Of a stretch of DNA of 59,361 bases, positions 8,945 through 18,046 are shown piece by piece. Each line of letters begins with the position of its first letter. Position 1 is the stretch's first letter. Source of the stretch: Clostridia bacterium BRH_c25 (GTDB taxonomy: Bacteria; Bacillota_A; Clostridia; Lutisporales; Lutisporaceae); the NCBI GenBank assembly GCA_001515955.1, contig LOES01000070.1, positions 1-59,361 of the forward strand, given 5' to 3'. Position numbers and translations under genes: made by a program. The notes under the pieces were generated by a model. The model worked only from the letters and a program-made list of their open reading frames with translations, was not told the origin of the DNA and did not search any database.

Positions 8945-9075
8945 TTAATTAACAATGATATTTGAATATCTAATTAATAATTGGAAAGAATTATTACATT
9001 TAAAATAAATTTTGTTTTTATACTTTCTTTTTACTGTCGGAAAATATCGATTGCATAAAAGCGGAAAAATATTAT

Positions 9076-9230
9076 AACGAGGCCCAAAGATGTCCTCTAC
9101 CTCTATAGGTGGCAGGTACCGAATTAGCTTTACAGGCGGTGAGAATATCCCCCGCCTCGTTGAAAGGCTGGTCGCAAGCAAAGCTTGCTGCTCGCCCATG
9201 CAACCCGGGTGTGTTGTAAGGTTATCTGCA
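9076..9230 (+). ncRNA. Candidate structured 5' leader (possible riboswitch)
   Basis: A GC-rich island sits in an AT-rich intergenic region. AACGAGGC (9076-9083) pairs perfectly with GCCTCGTT (9154-9161). Inside it ACCT/AGGT forms a short hairpin. Downstream are the hairpin GCAAGC-AAA-GCTTGC (9174-9188), flanking GGC/GCC, and a CAAC...GTTG helix near 9201-9216. It lies directly before the sugar-binding-protein gene in the sense direction. It does not match the TPP, cobalamin, SAM, glycine, c-di-GMP or purine riboswitch consensus sequences I know. A hairpin ATATCTGG/CCAGATAT (about 9263-9283) lies between it and the ribosome site. Confidence 0.5.
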
Positions 9231-9314
9231 ATATTTTGTTCATTATTTACTTTCGTATCCTAATATCTGGATAAGCCAGATATAAAGATAATTCAAATTA
9301 AGGGAGGAATAGCA

Positions 9315-10433
9315 ATGAAGTCTATGAAGAGAATCCTATCACTGGTACTGGCCCTGGTAATGATAACAGTTATAGCTGGTGCCTGCGCGCCGGCAAATAA
9401 CACAGAACCTCCGGCTGCAGAAGGTACCGAAGTAAAGGCTAAGGACATCAAAGATATAAAAATTGGTGTTTCAGTCGGTACACTTAAGCAGGAAAGATGG
9501 CAGCGTGAAGTTGAGATGTTCAAGACTTATGCGGATGAAAAAGGTTTTGAGCTTGTTGTTCAGTCAGCTGAGGATGATGCTCAGAAGCAGGCTTCTCAGG
9601 TTGAGAACCTTATAAGCCAGGGTATTGATGTTCTTATTATTCAATCCCTCGACGCAGAGGCATGTGCTCCTCTTGTTGATGCAGCTCACGAAGCTGGCAT
9701 TCCGGTTATCTCCTACGACAGATTCATTATGAATGCTGATCTTGACTATTACATTACATTTGACTCAGTAAAGGTTGGAGAAGTTCAGGCACAGTTTGTT
9801 GTGGACAAGGCTCCAAAGGGTAATTACATTTGGCTGAAGGGCGGCCCGGAAGACAACAACGCACACTTGGTTGCACAGGGTCACAAGAATATACTTCAAC
9901 CTTATATAGATAAGGGAGACATAAAGATAGTTCTTGAACAATGGTGTAAGGGTTGGGATCCTAACGAAGCTCTGAAGAATGCGGAAAACGGTCTTACATT
10001 AGCTAATAATGACATTCAGGGTGTTATTGCATCCAATGACGGTACAGCCGGTGGTGCTATTCAGGCTCTTACAGCTCAGGGGCTTGCAGGTAAGGTTCCG
10101 ATCGCAGGCCAGGATGCTGACCTCGCTGCTGCTCAGAGAATAGTCGAAGGCACACAGACCGGTACTGTTTACAAACCTCTTGCAAAGCTTAACGCAGCAG
10201 CTATCCAGCTTGCAGTTTCTCTTGCAATCGGCAAGGAAGCAAGCGATGCAGTAGATCCTGCATTAGGAACATGGACAAAGCTTGACAACAACTTCAAGCA
10301 GGTTGACACATTCTCAGTTGACGTTATGGCTATTGACAAAGATAACATCGTTGATATTCTTATCAATCAGGATAAGTTCCACAAATTAGAAGATGTATTC
10401 AAGAATGTTCCGAAGGATAAATGGCCTCAATAA
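9315..10433 (+). CDS. Sugar ABC transporter substrate-binding lipoprotein, XylF-like
   Basis: This extracellular sugar-binding lipoprotein has 372 aa, a signal peptide and a lipobox ending at the Cys in VIAGAC (residue 25). The type-I periplasmic binding fold resembles xylose-binding protein: SAEDDAQKQASQVENLI, SYDRFI, DYYITFDSVKVGE, ASNDGTAGGAIQAL and GQDADLAAAQRI. It is the first gene of a CUT2 importer. Position inside the inositol cluster suggests inositol as ligand, as in known CUT2 inositol importers (IbpA/IatA/IatP); xylose remains possible. GGGAGG precedes the ATG. Codon choice looks biased, consistent with high expression. Confidence 0.85.
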   Translation: MKSMKRILSLVLALVMITVIAGACAPANNTEPPAAEGTEVKAKDIKDIKIGVSVGTLKQERWQREVEMFKTYADEKGFELVVQSAEDDAQKQASQVENLISQGIDVLIIQSLDAEACAPLVDAAHEAGIPVISYDRFIMNADLDYYITFDSVKVGEVQAQFVVDKAPKGNYIWLKGGPEDNNAHLVAQGHKNILQPYIDKGDIKIVLEQWCKGWDPNEALKNAENGLTLANNDIQGVIASNDGTAGGAIQALTAQGLAGKVPIAGQDADLAAAQRIVEGTQTGTVYKPLAKLNAAAIQLAVSLAIGKEASDAVDPALGTWTKLDNNFKQVDTFSVDVMAIDKDNIVDILINQDKFHKLEDVFKNVPKDKWPQ

Positions 10434-10471
10434 GCGAATATATAATAGAATAAGATAGTAATAGTTTTGTC

Positions 10472-10514
10472 TGTAGATGGTGCGTGGATATTTTTCTTCC
10501 ATGCACCATCTACA
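10472..10514 (+). promoter_or_regulatory. Intercistronic hairpin between binding protein and ATPase
   Basis: TGTAGATGGTGC pairs with GCACCATCTACA, extended by TGGA/TCCA, around a short loop. No T-run follows. Such hairpins after binding-protein genes usually stabilise the upstream message and lower downstream expression. Confidence 0.7.
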
Positions 10515-10551
10515 CAACAAGCTTAATGTTCTTTTGTTGGGAGGTGGAAGA

Positions 10552-12090
10552 GTGCACGAATACTTGCTTCAGATGAAAAACATTTCAAAGGAATTTCCTG
10601 GTGTTAAAGCTTTGGATAATGTAAATTTTAATGTCATTAAGGGACAAATACATGCGCTGGTTGGCGAAAATGGTGCAGGGAAATCGACATTGATAAAAAT
10701 ATTATGTGGGATATATCCACATGGTACCTACGATGGGCAGATTGTCATTAATGGAGAGGAAAAAAAATTCAACAGCATCAGAGATGTTGAATACTCAGGT
10801 ATAGCATGCATTCACCAGGAATTGAATTTGGTGCCTGAGCTTAGTGTATGTGAAAACATATTTCTAAACAACAAGCCTGGCAAATACGGTATTGTAGATT
10901 TTAATCAGATGTACAAACGTACAAAGGAGTTACTCTTAAGCATTGGCTTGGATGTGGATTCCCGCAACGGGGTAGATCCCAATGAAAAGCTGAGGAATCT
11001 TGGAATAGGGCAAAAACAGCTGGTTGAGATTGCTAAAGCCCTATCAAGAGATATAGATTTGTTAATTTTGGATGAACCTACATCTGCTCTGACTGAGGCT
11101 GAAGTAGACATTCTTTTGGATATCCTTGATGGTTTGAGAAAGAAAGGTGTTACATGTATTTACATTTCACATCGTCTTGATGAGGTTATGAGAATTGCAG
11201 ATACAATAACTGTCTTAAGAGACGGACAGACTATTGAGACCCGTGAAAAAGCAAATATGGATAAAGAGACAATGATAAGCTTAATGGTCGGCCGTGAGCT
11301 CAAGAACATGTTTCCCAGGGTTGCCCACGAAAGAGGAGAGCTTGCCTTTGAGATAAAGGATTACAGTATAAGGCATCCTGACATCCCTGGAAAGATGCTG
11401 CTGGATAATGTCAGTCTAAAAGCTTACAAAGGTGAGATATTGGGTATTAGCGGCCTTATGGGAGCAGGAAGGACTGAATTATTCACATCCGTGTTCGGTG
11501 CATTTAGTGAGCCGGCTGAGGGTGAGGTTTTTATCGAAGGGAAAAAAGTTGAAATCAAAAATCCGGTAGATGCTTTGAATAATGGATTGTTTTTGCTGAC
11601 TGAAGATAGGAAAAAACTTGGGCTTAATCTTATTATGAGTGTTAAAGAGAATACTACACTTGCATCTCTAAAAAAGGTGTCCAATTTTGGGGTATTGGAT
11701 AATAACAAGGCGATTTTTGAAACAAACAAATATGTTGAAAATATAAAAATCAAAACACCAAACGTCGAGGCTTCGGTTAATACCTTAAGCGGCGGCAACC
11801 AGCAAAAAGTTGTAATTGCCAAAGCTTTAATGACTGAACCAAAGGTTATTATTCTTGATGAGCCGACACGAGGGATTGATGTCGGAGCAAAATATGAAAT
11901 ATATAAACTTATGAATCAACTGATAGATGAAGGTGTGACAGTAATTATGATTTCTTCTGAGATGGAAGAAATATTGGGTATGAGTGATAGAGTGTTGACG
12001 ATGTGCAACGGCAAGTTAAACTGCGAATTTGATATTTGCGAGGCGACTCAAGAGAAACTAATGCAAGCTTCGACAGGGAGTGATGATTAA
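10552..12090 (+). CDS. Sugar ABC transporter ATP-binding protein, XylG-like (two ABC domains)
   Basis: This 512-aa protein has two fused nucleotide-binding domains. The first has Walker A GENGAGKST, an LGIGQKQLVEIAKAL signature and LLILDEPTSAL Walker B. The second has a degenerate Walker A region (GLMGAGRTE), an LSGGNQQKVVIAKAL signature and VIILDEPTRGIDVG, typical of CUT2 sugar importers. GTG at 10552 follows GGAGGTGG (10540-10547), and the protein then begins like XylG (HEYLLQMKNISK). An upstream ATG at 10477 lies within the hairpin and is rejected as the start. Confidence 0.9.
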   Translation: MHEYLLQMKNISKEFPGVKALDNVNFNVIKGQIHALVGENGAGKSTLIKILCGIYPHGTYDGQIVINGEEKKFNSIRDVEYSGIACIHQELNLVPELSVCENIFLNNKPGKYGIVDFNQMYKRTKELLLSIGLDVDSRNGVDPNEKLRNLGIGQKQLVEIAKALSRDIDLLILDEPTSALTEAEVDILLDILDGLRKKGVTCIYISHRLDEVMRIADTITVLRDGQTIETREKANMDKETMISLMVGRELKNMFPRVAHERGELAFEIKDYSIRHPDIPGKMLLDNVSLKAYKGEILGISGLMGAGRTELFTSVFGAFSEPAEGEVFIEGKKVEIKNPVDALNNGLFLLTEDRKKLGLNLIMSVKENTTLASLKKVSNFGVLDNNKAIFETNKYVENIKIKTPNVEASVNTLSGGNQQKVVIAKALMTEPKVIILDEPTRGIDVGAKYEIYKLMNQLIDEGVTVIMISSEMEEILGMSDRVLTMCNGKLNCEFDICEATQEKLMQASTGSDD

Positions 12091-12092
12091 TT

Positions 12093-13265
12093 ATGGAAAA
12101 TCAGGTTTTGGAGAGAAAAAAGCTGTTCAGTACTGAAAAATTCAATGTAAGAACTTATACGATGATAGCGGCTCTTATCATTATGTGGATCGGATTCACA
12201 TATCTAACGGATGGTTTCTTTATTTCAGCAAGAAACATGTCAAACCTTGTACGTCAGATGGCAATCGTAGGGATAATGGGGACGAGCATGGTGCTTGTAA
12301 TCGTATCAGGAGGTATTGACCTTTCTGTAGGATCGGTAATGGGTTTCTTAGGCTGTATAGCAGCTGCACTTCAAGTATGGGGTGGAATGGGTACATTTGA
12401 AGTCATAGCGATATGTCTTGCTTCAGGCCTTTTAATTGGTCTTTTTCAAGGTGGCTTGATTGCATATACGGATGTGCCGCCATTTATTATAACTCTTGGA
12501 GGAAGTCTTGTGTTCAGGGGAGCAGTTCTAGCGGTTACAAGAGGTACCACCGTTGCCCCGCTGCAGAAGTCGCTGCTTTATTTCGGTCAGGCATATGTAA
12601 GCAATTTTGTAGGTATTATTATTGCGGTTGGTGCTGTATTGTTTCTGTTGTTGAACGAGCTTTCAAAACGAAAAGCAAAGAAAAAATATAATAGTCTGAC
12701 TGAGCCCATAGGAAGTATGGTAATTCGTTGGTTAGTCTTTAGTTCGATTATTTCTGCCTCCGTATTAGTACTTAACAGCTACAAAGGTATTCCTGTACCG
12801 GTTCTTCTAATGTTCATACTTGTTGTAATTTTTTCATTCATAGCTGAGAAGACAAACTTTGGACGCAGGATATATGCAATCGGCGGTAATATTGATGCTG
12901 CAAAGTATTCCGGAATAAATGTAAAGAAAAATATTGCCATGGTGTACTGTCTTAATGGATTAATGGCCGCGGTAGCCGGCTTGATTCTGGCAGCACGTCT
13001 GAATGCAGGAACTCCCCAGGCAGGTATAAATCTTGAATTGGATGCAATTGCTGCTGCAGTTATCGGTGGAACCAGCATGACAGGGGGTGTGGGTAGAGTT
13101 TCGGGTGCGATTCTTGGGGCCTTGATCATGGCTACTATTGACAACGGTATGAGTATGATGAACCTGGATGCTTACTGGCAGTATATGGTAAAAGGTGCAA
13201 TTTTGATAACTGCTGTATGGTTTGATATTAAAACAAAGAAGAATAGTACAAAATTCAAAAAATAG
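12093..13265 (+). CDS. Sugar ABC transporter permease, XylH-like
   Basis: This integral membrane permease of the BPD_transp_2 (CUT2) family has 390 aa and about ten hydrophobic helices. It has the family motif VSGGIDLSVGSVMG and the late GGTSMTGGVGRVSGAILGALI segment. It starts 2 bases after the ATPase stop. It completes the importer with the binding protein and ATPase, presumably for inositol. Confidence 0.9.
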   Translation: MENQVLERKKLFSTEKFNVRTYTMIAALIIMWIGFTYLTDGFFISARNMSNLVRQMAIVGIMGTSMVLVIVSGGIDLSVGSVMGFLGCIAAALQVWGGMGTFEVIAICLASGLLIGLFQGGLIAYTDVPPFIITLGGSLVFRGAVLAVTRGTTVAPLQKSLLYFGQAYVSNFVGIIIAVGAVLFLLLNELSKRKAKKKYNSLTEPIGSMVIRWLVFSSIISASVLVLNSYKGIPVPVLLMFILVVIFSFIAEKTNFGRRIYAIGGNIDAAKYSGINVKKNIAMVYCLNGLMAAVAGLILAARLNAGTPQAGINLELDAIAAAVIGGTSMTGGVGRVSGAILGALIMATIDNGMSMMNLDAYWQYMVKGAILITAVWFDIKTKKNSTKFKK

Positions 13266-13301
13266 TGATTAGACTCTTCTTTATTTGAAAGGAGAAACGA
13301 T

Positions 13302-14318
13302 ATGAAGGATAGAATTAGTGTAGGAATATTGGGTGCAGGGCGTATAGGCAGGCTGCATGCCGAAAATATTGCCTATGCTATGCCCGAAGTGAATATTGCG
13401 TCAATTGCTGATGTTTCATTAAATGATGAAATGAAAAAGTGGGCTGATGGAATTGGAGTAACCAAGCTCTATTCAGATCCGGATATGGTTATAAATGATA
13501 AAGCTATTGATGCTGTTCTGATATGTTCATCAACAAATACCCACGCAGATCTAATCGTTCAATGTGCAAGAGCAGGAAAGGATATTTTCTGTGAGAAGCC
13601 CATTGATTTTAATCTTGACAAAATCAATAAGGCCTTAATTGAGGTTGAAAAGGCCGGTGTTAAGCTGCAGGTTGGTTTTGTCAGAAGATTTGATCACAAC
13701 CATAAGAAAGTCAGGGATGTTGTTGCCTCCGGCTCTCTGGGAAAACCGCACATTATAAAGGTCACATCAAGAGATCCGGTACCACAGCCAATAGAGTATG
13801 TAAAGGTTTCGGGGGGCCTTTTTATGGATATGATGATCCATGACTTTGATATGGCCAGATACCTGTCGGGAAGCGAGGTTACCGAAGTCGCCGCTTATGG
13901 GAATGTGCTGATTGACGAGAGTCTCAACAGCATTGATGATATTGATACCGCTATCGTTATGCTTAAATTTGAAAACGGCAGCATCGGAGTCATCGATAAC
14001 AGCAGGCGTGCAGGCTATGGGTATGATCAAAGGACAGAGGTGCACTGTGACAAAGGCTGCGTCCAGGTTTCAAATGATGTTCCGAACTCTTCAATGATCA
14101 GCACAGCAGAGGGTGTCTTTCTGGAAAGGCCGCTGTGGTTCTTCCTCGAAAGATATAACAATGCCTTTATAAGTGAAATCAAGGCATTTGCAGATGCGGT
14201 CAAGAATGATAAAGAGACGCTGGTCGGCAGCATTGACGGACTCATGCCGGTAAAGATCGCAATTGCGGCGAAAAAGTCCTTGAAGGAAGGCCGCTCAGTG
14301 AAGATATCAGAAATATAG
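13302..14318 (+). CDS. iolG: Inositol 2-dehydrogenase (Gfo/Idh/MocA family)
   Basis: This NAD-dependent oxidoreductase converts myo-inositol to scyllo-inosose. The 338-aa protein has the Rossmann motif GAGRIGRLHA (residues 11-20), catalytic Lys99 in CEKP, and the D176/H180 pair in MDMMIHDFDMA. These correspond in spacing to the Lys-Asp-His set of Bacillus IolG. GAAAGGAG precedes the ATG. It follows the ABC transporter by 36 bases and provides the first step feeding IolM. Confidence 0.85.
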   Translation: MKDRISVGILGAGRIGRLHAENIAYAMPEVNIASIADVSLNDEMKKWADGIGVTKLYSDPDMVINDKAIDAVLICSSTNTHADLIVQCARAGKDIFCEKPIDFNLDKINKALIEVEKAGVKLQVGFVRRFDHNHKKVRDVVASGSLGKPHIIKVTSRDPVPQPIEYVKVSGGLFMDMMIHDFDMARYLSGSEVTEVAAYGNVLIDESLNSIDDIDTAIVMLKFENGSIGVIDNSRRAGYGYDQRTEVHCDKGCVQVSNDVPNSSMISTAEGVFLERPLWFFLERYNNAFISEIKAFADAVKNDKETLVGSIDGLMPVKIAIAAKKSLKEGRSVKISEI

Positions 14319-14525
14319 CCTATAATTGATTTACCGAGAAGCCGTTATGTTTGTAATACAGATAATGGTTGCCAAATATGCAGTTGAAGTGGGAGTAACC
14401 TCATGTTATACATACGATCTACCCGTGGTAGGTCAGCATAATGTCGAGGTAATTTCCACTTTTTGTTTTAAAACGGATATTTTAGTGATAATATTAAGGA
14501 GACAAGTAAGTAAAGGAGAAGAGAA

Positions 14526-15698
14526 ATGACAATACAAGAAGAATCTTTAAAACTGCACAAAAAATGGAAAGGGAAGATTGAGGTTATTAGCACTGTACCG
14601 GTAGCCTCAAAATACGATTTATCGACAGCATATACCCCGGGAGTTGCGGAGCCTTGCCTTGCGATACAGAAGAATGCAGACCTGTCCTATGAACTGACAA
14701 GGCGCTGGAATTTAGTTGCGGTCGTAACCGACGGCACTGCTGTATTAGGCCTTGGAGATATCGGGCCAGAATCGGCAATGCCGGTTATGGAAGGCAAATG
14801 TGTCCTCTTCAAGACCTTTGGTGATGTTGATGCCTTTCCCCTTTGCATCCGATCCAAGGAAGTCGGCGACATCGTCAATACAGTAAAGCTTTTGGCCGGA
14901 AGCTTTGGTGGTGTCAACCTGGAGGATATTTCAGCCCCAAGGTGCTTTGAAATCGAAAGAAGGCTAAAAGCGGAATGTGATATTCCGATTTTTCACGATG
15001 ACCAGCATGGTACGGCAGTGGTTGTTCTTGCTGCCATGATTAATGCCTTGAAATTAGTCAAAAAGGGTATAAAAGATATTGAAGTGGTGGTCAACGGCTC
15101 AGGTGCTGCCGGTATAGCCATTACCAAGCTTTTGATGAGTATGGGACTAAAGAAGGTCATTCTCTGTGATACAAAAGGCGCCATTTATGAAGGCAGAGAA
15201 AATCTCAATGACGAAAAGATACTTATGGCTGGAATTTCCAATCTGGAGAAGAAGAAGGGAAGTCTGGCAGATGTGCTTACCGGCGCTGATGTGTTTATCG
15301 GCGTATCGGCTCCCGGAATGGTTACACCGGACATGGTGAAATCCATGGCGAAGGATGCAATTGTTTTTGCAATGGCCAATCCGGTGCCGGAAATCATGCC
15401 GGAGCTTGCAAAAGAAGCAGGGGCAAAGGTAGTTGGCACAGGTCGTTCCGACTTTGCAAACCAGATCAATAATGTCCTGGCTTTCCCGGGTATTTTCAGA
15501 GGAGCTCTGGATGTAAGAGCAAAGGATATCAATGATGAAATGAAAATTGCGGCTGCCGAAGCTCTGGCAGGGTTGGTCAGTGATGATGAGCTTAATGAAG
15601 AATACATCCTCCCGCTGCCCTTTGACCAGAGAGTGGGCAAGTCGGTGGCGGAAGCCGTGGCAAAAGCCGCAAAAGCATCGGGAGCAGCAAGGCTGTAA
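14526..15698 (+). CDS. NAD(P)-dependent malic enzyme
   Basis: Catalyses L-malate + NAD(P) to pyruvate + CO2. The 390-aa protein is the short bacterial type. It shows TAYTPGVAEPC, VVTDGTAVLGLGDIGP, the metal/active-site HDDQHGTAVVV segment, the Rossmann VNGSGAAGIAITK and MANPVPEIMPE. AAAGGAGAAGAG precedes the ATG. The 207 bases after iolG hold a GATCTACC/GGTAGGTC hairpin (about 14419-14437) and a TGATAAT -10-like sequence, so the malic enzyme group may have its own promoter. Its stop overlaps the frame of the next gene. Malate produced by the proposed downstream module would be its substrate. Confidence 0.9.
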   Translation: MTIQEESLKLHKKWKGKIEVISTVPVASKYDLSTAYTPGVAEPCLAIQKNADLSYELTRRWNLVAVVTDGTAVLGLGDIGPESAMPVMEGKCVLFKTFGDVDAFPLCIRSKEVGDIVNTVKLLAGSFGGVNLEDISAPRCFEIERRLKAECDIPIFHDDQHGTAVVVLAAMINALKLVKKGIKDIEVVVNGSGAAGIAITKLLMSMGLKKVILCDTKGAIYEGRENLNDEKILMAGISNLEKKKGSLADVLTGADVFIGVSAPGMVTPDMVKSMAKDAIVFAMANPVPEIMPELAKEAGAKVVGTGRSDFANQINNVLAFPGIFRGALDVRAKDINDEMKIAAAEALAGLVSDDELNEEYILPLPFDQRVGKSVAEAVAKAAKASGAARL

Positions 15699-15718
15699 TG
15701 ATCGGAGGAGGTAACGGA

Positions 15719-16966
15719 ATGCAAGTTACGTTGGGCTTTGGAAAACAGAATGTGGAGCTTGATATTAAGGATGAAAACCTGCTGGGCATATTGATGCCCA
15801 ATGAGGTTGAAGCTTTAAAGACCGGACAGGATGAAGTCAGGCGGGCAATGGAAAACCCCATTTCTTCCGCCAGGCTCAAGGATGTCGTGAAAGCAGGGGA
15901 AAAGGTTGCGATTATAACCAGCGACATTACAAGACCCATGCCCGGTAAAATCGTGCTGCCGGTGGTGCTGGAAGAGTTGAACCAAGCAGGAGTGGCCGAT
16001 TCGGACATACAAGTGATATTCGCATTGGGCAGCCACCGCAAGCATACGGTGGAGGAAATGAAATACCTGGTTGGAGAAACGGTATATGAGCGGGTGGAGT
16101 GTATCGATCTGGATGTCGATGACTGTGTAGATTTGGGTATTACTACCTGCGGCACCCCGGTCAGTGTATTCAGACCGGTTGTTGAAGCAGACCGAAGAAT
16201 CTGTCTGGGCAATATAGAATATCACTACTTTGCAGGCTACAGCGGCGGTGCAAAAGCCATCCTGCCCGGGGTCTGCACCAGGGATGCCATCCAGAAAAAC
16301 CACAGTATGATGGTCAGGGATGAGGCTAAAGCAGGAGCCATTGAGGACAATCCGGTCCGTAAGGATATCGACGAGGTGGCGGATTTGATAGCTATCGATT
16401 TTATTGTCAATGTGGTGCTGAATGAAAAGAAGACCATTATCAAGGCTGTTGCAGGGCATTACATTGATGCACACAGAGAAGGCTGCCGGTTCCTGGATAA
16501 ATTGTATAAGGTACGGATGCCGGAGGCTGCCGACATCGTATTGGTATCGGCAGGGGGATATCCGAAGGATATCAATTTGTATCAGGCGCAAAAAGCACTT
16601 GATAATGCAAAACACGCAGTCAGGGATGGGGGTATCATCATTCTGGCGGCCTCTTGCAAGGAAGGCCTGGGTGAGCATGTGTTCGAGCAATGGATGACGA
16701 CTTCCGCTTCATCAGAGGAGATGATTGCAAACATACAAAAGAATTTTGTGTTGGGCGGCCATAAGGCGGCAGCTATTGGAATGGTGCTGAAGAAAGCAAA
16801 GGTATTTCTTGTATCCGATTTGGATGAGGCTTTTGTAAAGAGCATTTTCCTTGAACCGTATAACAGCGTAGATAAGGCTTTGGACAGTGCCTTCGAAGCA
16901 TTGGGCAGTGACGCAAAAGTAATTGTTATGCCTTACGGCGGATCAACATTGCCTTTTGTAGGATAA
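15719..16966 (+). CDS. LarA-family nickel-dependent 2-hydroxyacid racemase/epimerase
   Basis: This is a homologue of lactate racemase LarA, which uses a nickel-pincer nucleotide bound covalently to a Lys. In the 415-aa form, H106, H169, K179 and H195 are visible in GSHRKH, EYHYFAGYSGGAK and QKNHSMM. The K-to-H spacing of 16 and H-to-K spacing of 10 equal those of LarA (H174, K184, H200). GGAGGAGG (about 15705-15712) selects the ATG at 15719 over 15698. Adjacency to malic enzyme makes malate racemisation the first guess; lactate, tartrate or a sugar acid are alternatives. The cofactor genes larB, larC and larE are not in the window. Confidence 0.8.
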   Translation: MQVTLGFGKQNVELDIKDENLLGILMPNEVEALKTGQDEVRRAMENPISSARLKDVVKAGEKVAIITSDITRPMPGKIVLPVVLEELNQAGVADSDIQVIFALGSHRKHTVEEMKYLVGETVYERVECIDLDVDDCVDLGITTCGTPVSVFRPVVEADRRICLGNIEYHYFAGYSGGAKAILPGVCTRDAIQKNHSMMVRDEAKAGAIEDNPVRKDIDEVADLIAIDFIVNVVLNEKKTIIKAVAGHYIDAHREGCRFLDKLYKVRMPEAADIVLVSAGGYPKDINLYQAQKALDNAKHAVRDGGIIILAASCKEGLGEHVFEQWMTTSASSEEMIANIQKNFVLGGHKAAAIGMVLKKAKVFLVSDLDEAFVKSIFLEPYNSVDKALDSAFEALGSDAKVIVMPYGGSTLPFVG

Positions 16967-17023
16967 TTCTACCGGTCTAGGAAAATGTAACTATTATAAA
17001 TTAGAAATTCAGGAGGGAAAATA

Positions 17024-18046
17024 ATGATTAAAGTAGGCGTAGCAGGTTACGGTGTCATAGGTCAGAGATTGGCCGACGGTGTCGCATTACAGAAGGATAT
17101 GCAGCTGGTAGGGATTGCAGATGTATCCCCGACACTGGCAGTCAGAGCATTAAAAGAAAAGGGCATGCCGTATAATTTGTATCTGGCAGCTCCCGACAAT
17201 AAGGCACAGTTCGATGAACTGGGTATCCCGATATCAGGAACAATGGAGGAATTGGTTCAGAGCGTTGACATTATGCTGGATGCTACCAGTGCGGGTGTAG
17301 GCGCAAAGAACAAGGAGCTTTATGCAAAGCTCGGCAAGAAAGCAATATTCCAGGGTGGAGAAAAGAACAGCGTCGCAGATGTATTCTTCCATGGTTATGC
17401 AAACTATGAGCAGGGTCTCAATAAGCAGTTTCTGAAGCTGACCTCCTGCAATACGACAGGTTTGATCCGGTCGGTTGATTGTCTTGACAGAGCTTATGGA
17501 ATTGAAAGAGTTGCTATTACAATTATCAGAAGAGTGGCTGACCCCGGAGACTATCACAGAGGCTTGACCAACGCACTGCAGATTGACAAAGCACCCAGCC
17601 ACCAGGCTGTGGACCTTATGTCCATCATGCCCCATGTAAATGCTACCGGCATACTTGTACACACGCCGGTTACACACGGTCATATTATCACAGTTGTTGC
17701 AACAGGGAAGAATAAGATCACAAAAGAAATGGCCCTGGAAGCTTTCGGAGGTCATGACAGAATCAGAATAGTCAGAATAGCCGATGGTTTCTTAGGTAAT
17801 GCATCACTCTTCAGATATGCAAGAGATCTGGGCAATCCAAGAGGTGACATGTATGAAATCGCATTATGGGAAGAATCTATTGTTGAAACCGGTAATGATA
17901 TCATGTATGCCATCAATATTCCGCAGGAATCCGTTACCATCCCCGAAACAATGGACGGAATCCGTGCTGCAATGGGGATGCAGGCAGACAGATTGGCCGG
18001 TGTAGGGGAAACAAATAAATATCTGGGGCTGGGAAAATGGAAGTAA
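17024..18046 (+). CDS. Archaeal-type (type II) glyceraldehyde-3-phosphate dehydrogenase homologue
   Basis: A phosphorylating aldehyde dehydrogenase of 340 aa, related to archaeal GAPDH rather than bacterial GapA. It has the N-terminal nucleotide fold VAGYGVIGQRLADGV, the catalytic Cys142 in SCNTTGL, and WEESI plus PQESVTIPE near the end. Compared with archaeal enzymes as I remember them, the DDKTGP-like phosphate region reads DYHRGL, and SHH reads SHQ. The aldehyde bound may therefore differ from glyceraldehyde 3-phosphate. GGAGGG precedes the ATG. It overlaps the kinase gene by 10 bases, indicating tight coupling. Confidence 0.8.
   Translation: MIKVGVAGYGVIGQRLADGVALQKDMQLVGIADVSPTLAVRALKEKGMPYNLYLAAPDNKAQFDELGIPISGTMEELVQSVDIMLDATSAGVGAKNKELYAKLGKKAIFQGGEKNSVADVFFHGYANYEQGLNKQFLKLTSCNTTGLIRSVDCLDRAYGIERVAITIIRRVADPGDYHRGLTNALQIDKAPSHQAVDLMSIMPHVNATGILVHTPVTHGHIITVVATGKNKITKEMALEAFGGHDRIRIVRIADGFLGNASLFRYARDLGNPRGDMYEIALWEESIVETGNDIMYAINIPQESVTIPETMDGIRAAMGMQADRLAGVGETNKYLGLGKWK

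Noticed and set aside
9262..9283. ATCTGGATAAGCCAGAT looked like part of a TPP riboswitch
   Set aside because: The TPP partner segments (CTGAGA, ACCTGAT) are absent; it is a simple hairpin before the ribosome site.
14326..14529. 67-codon frame between iolG and malic enzyme
   Set aside because: No ribosome site, TTG start, no protein-like pattern; it overlaps the malic enzyme start and contains a hairpin and a promoter-like sequence.
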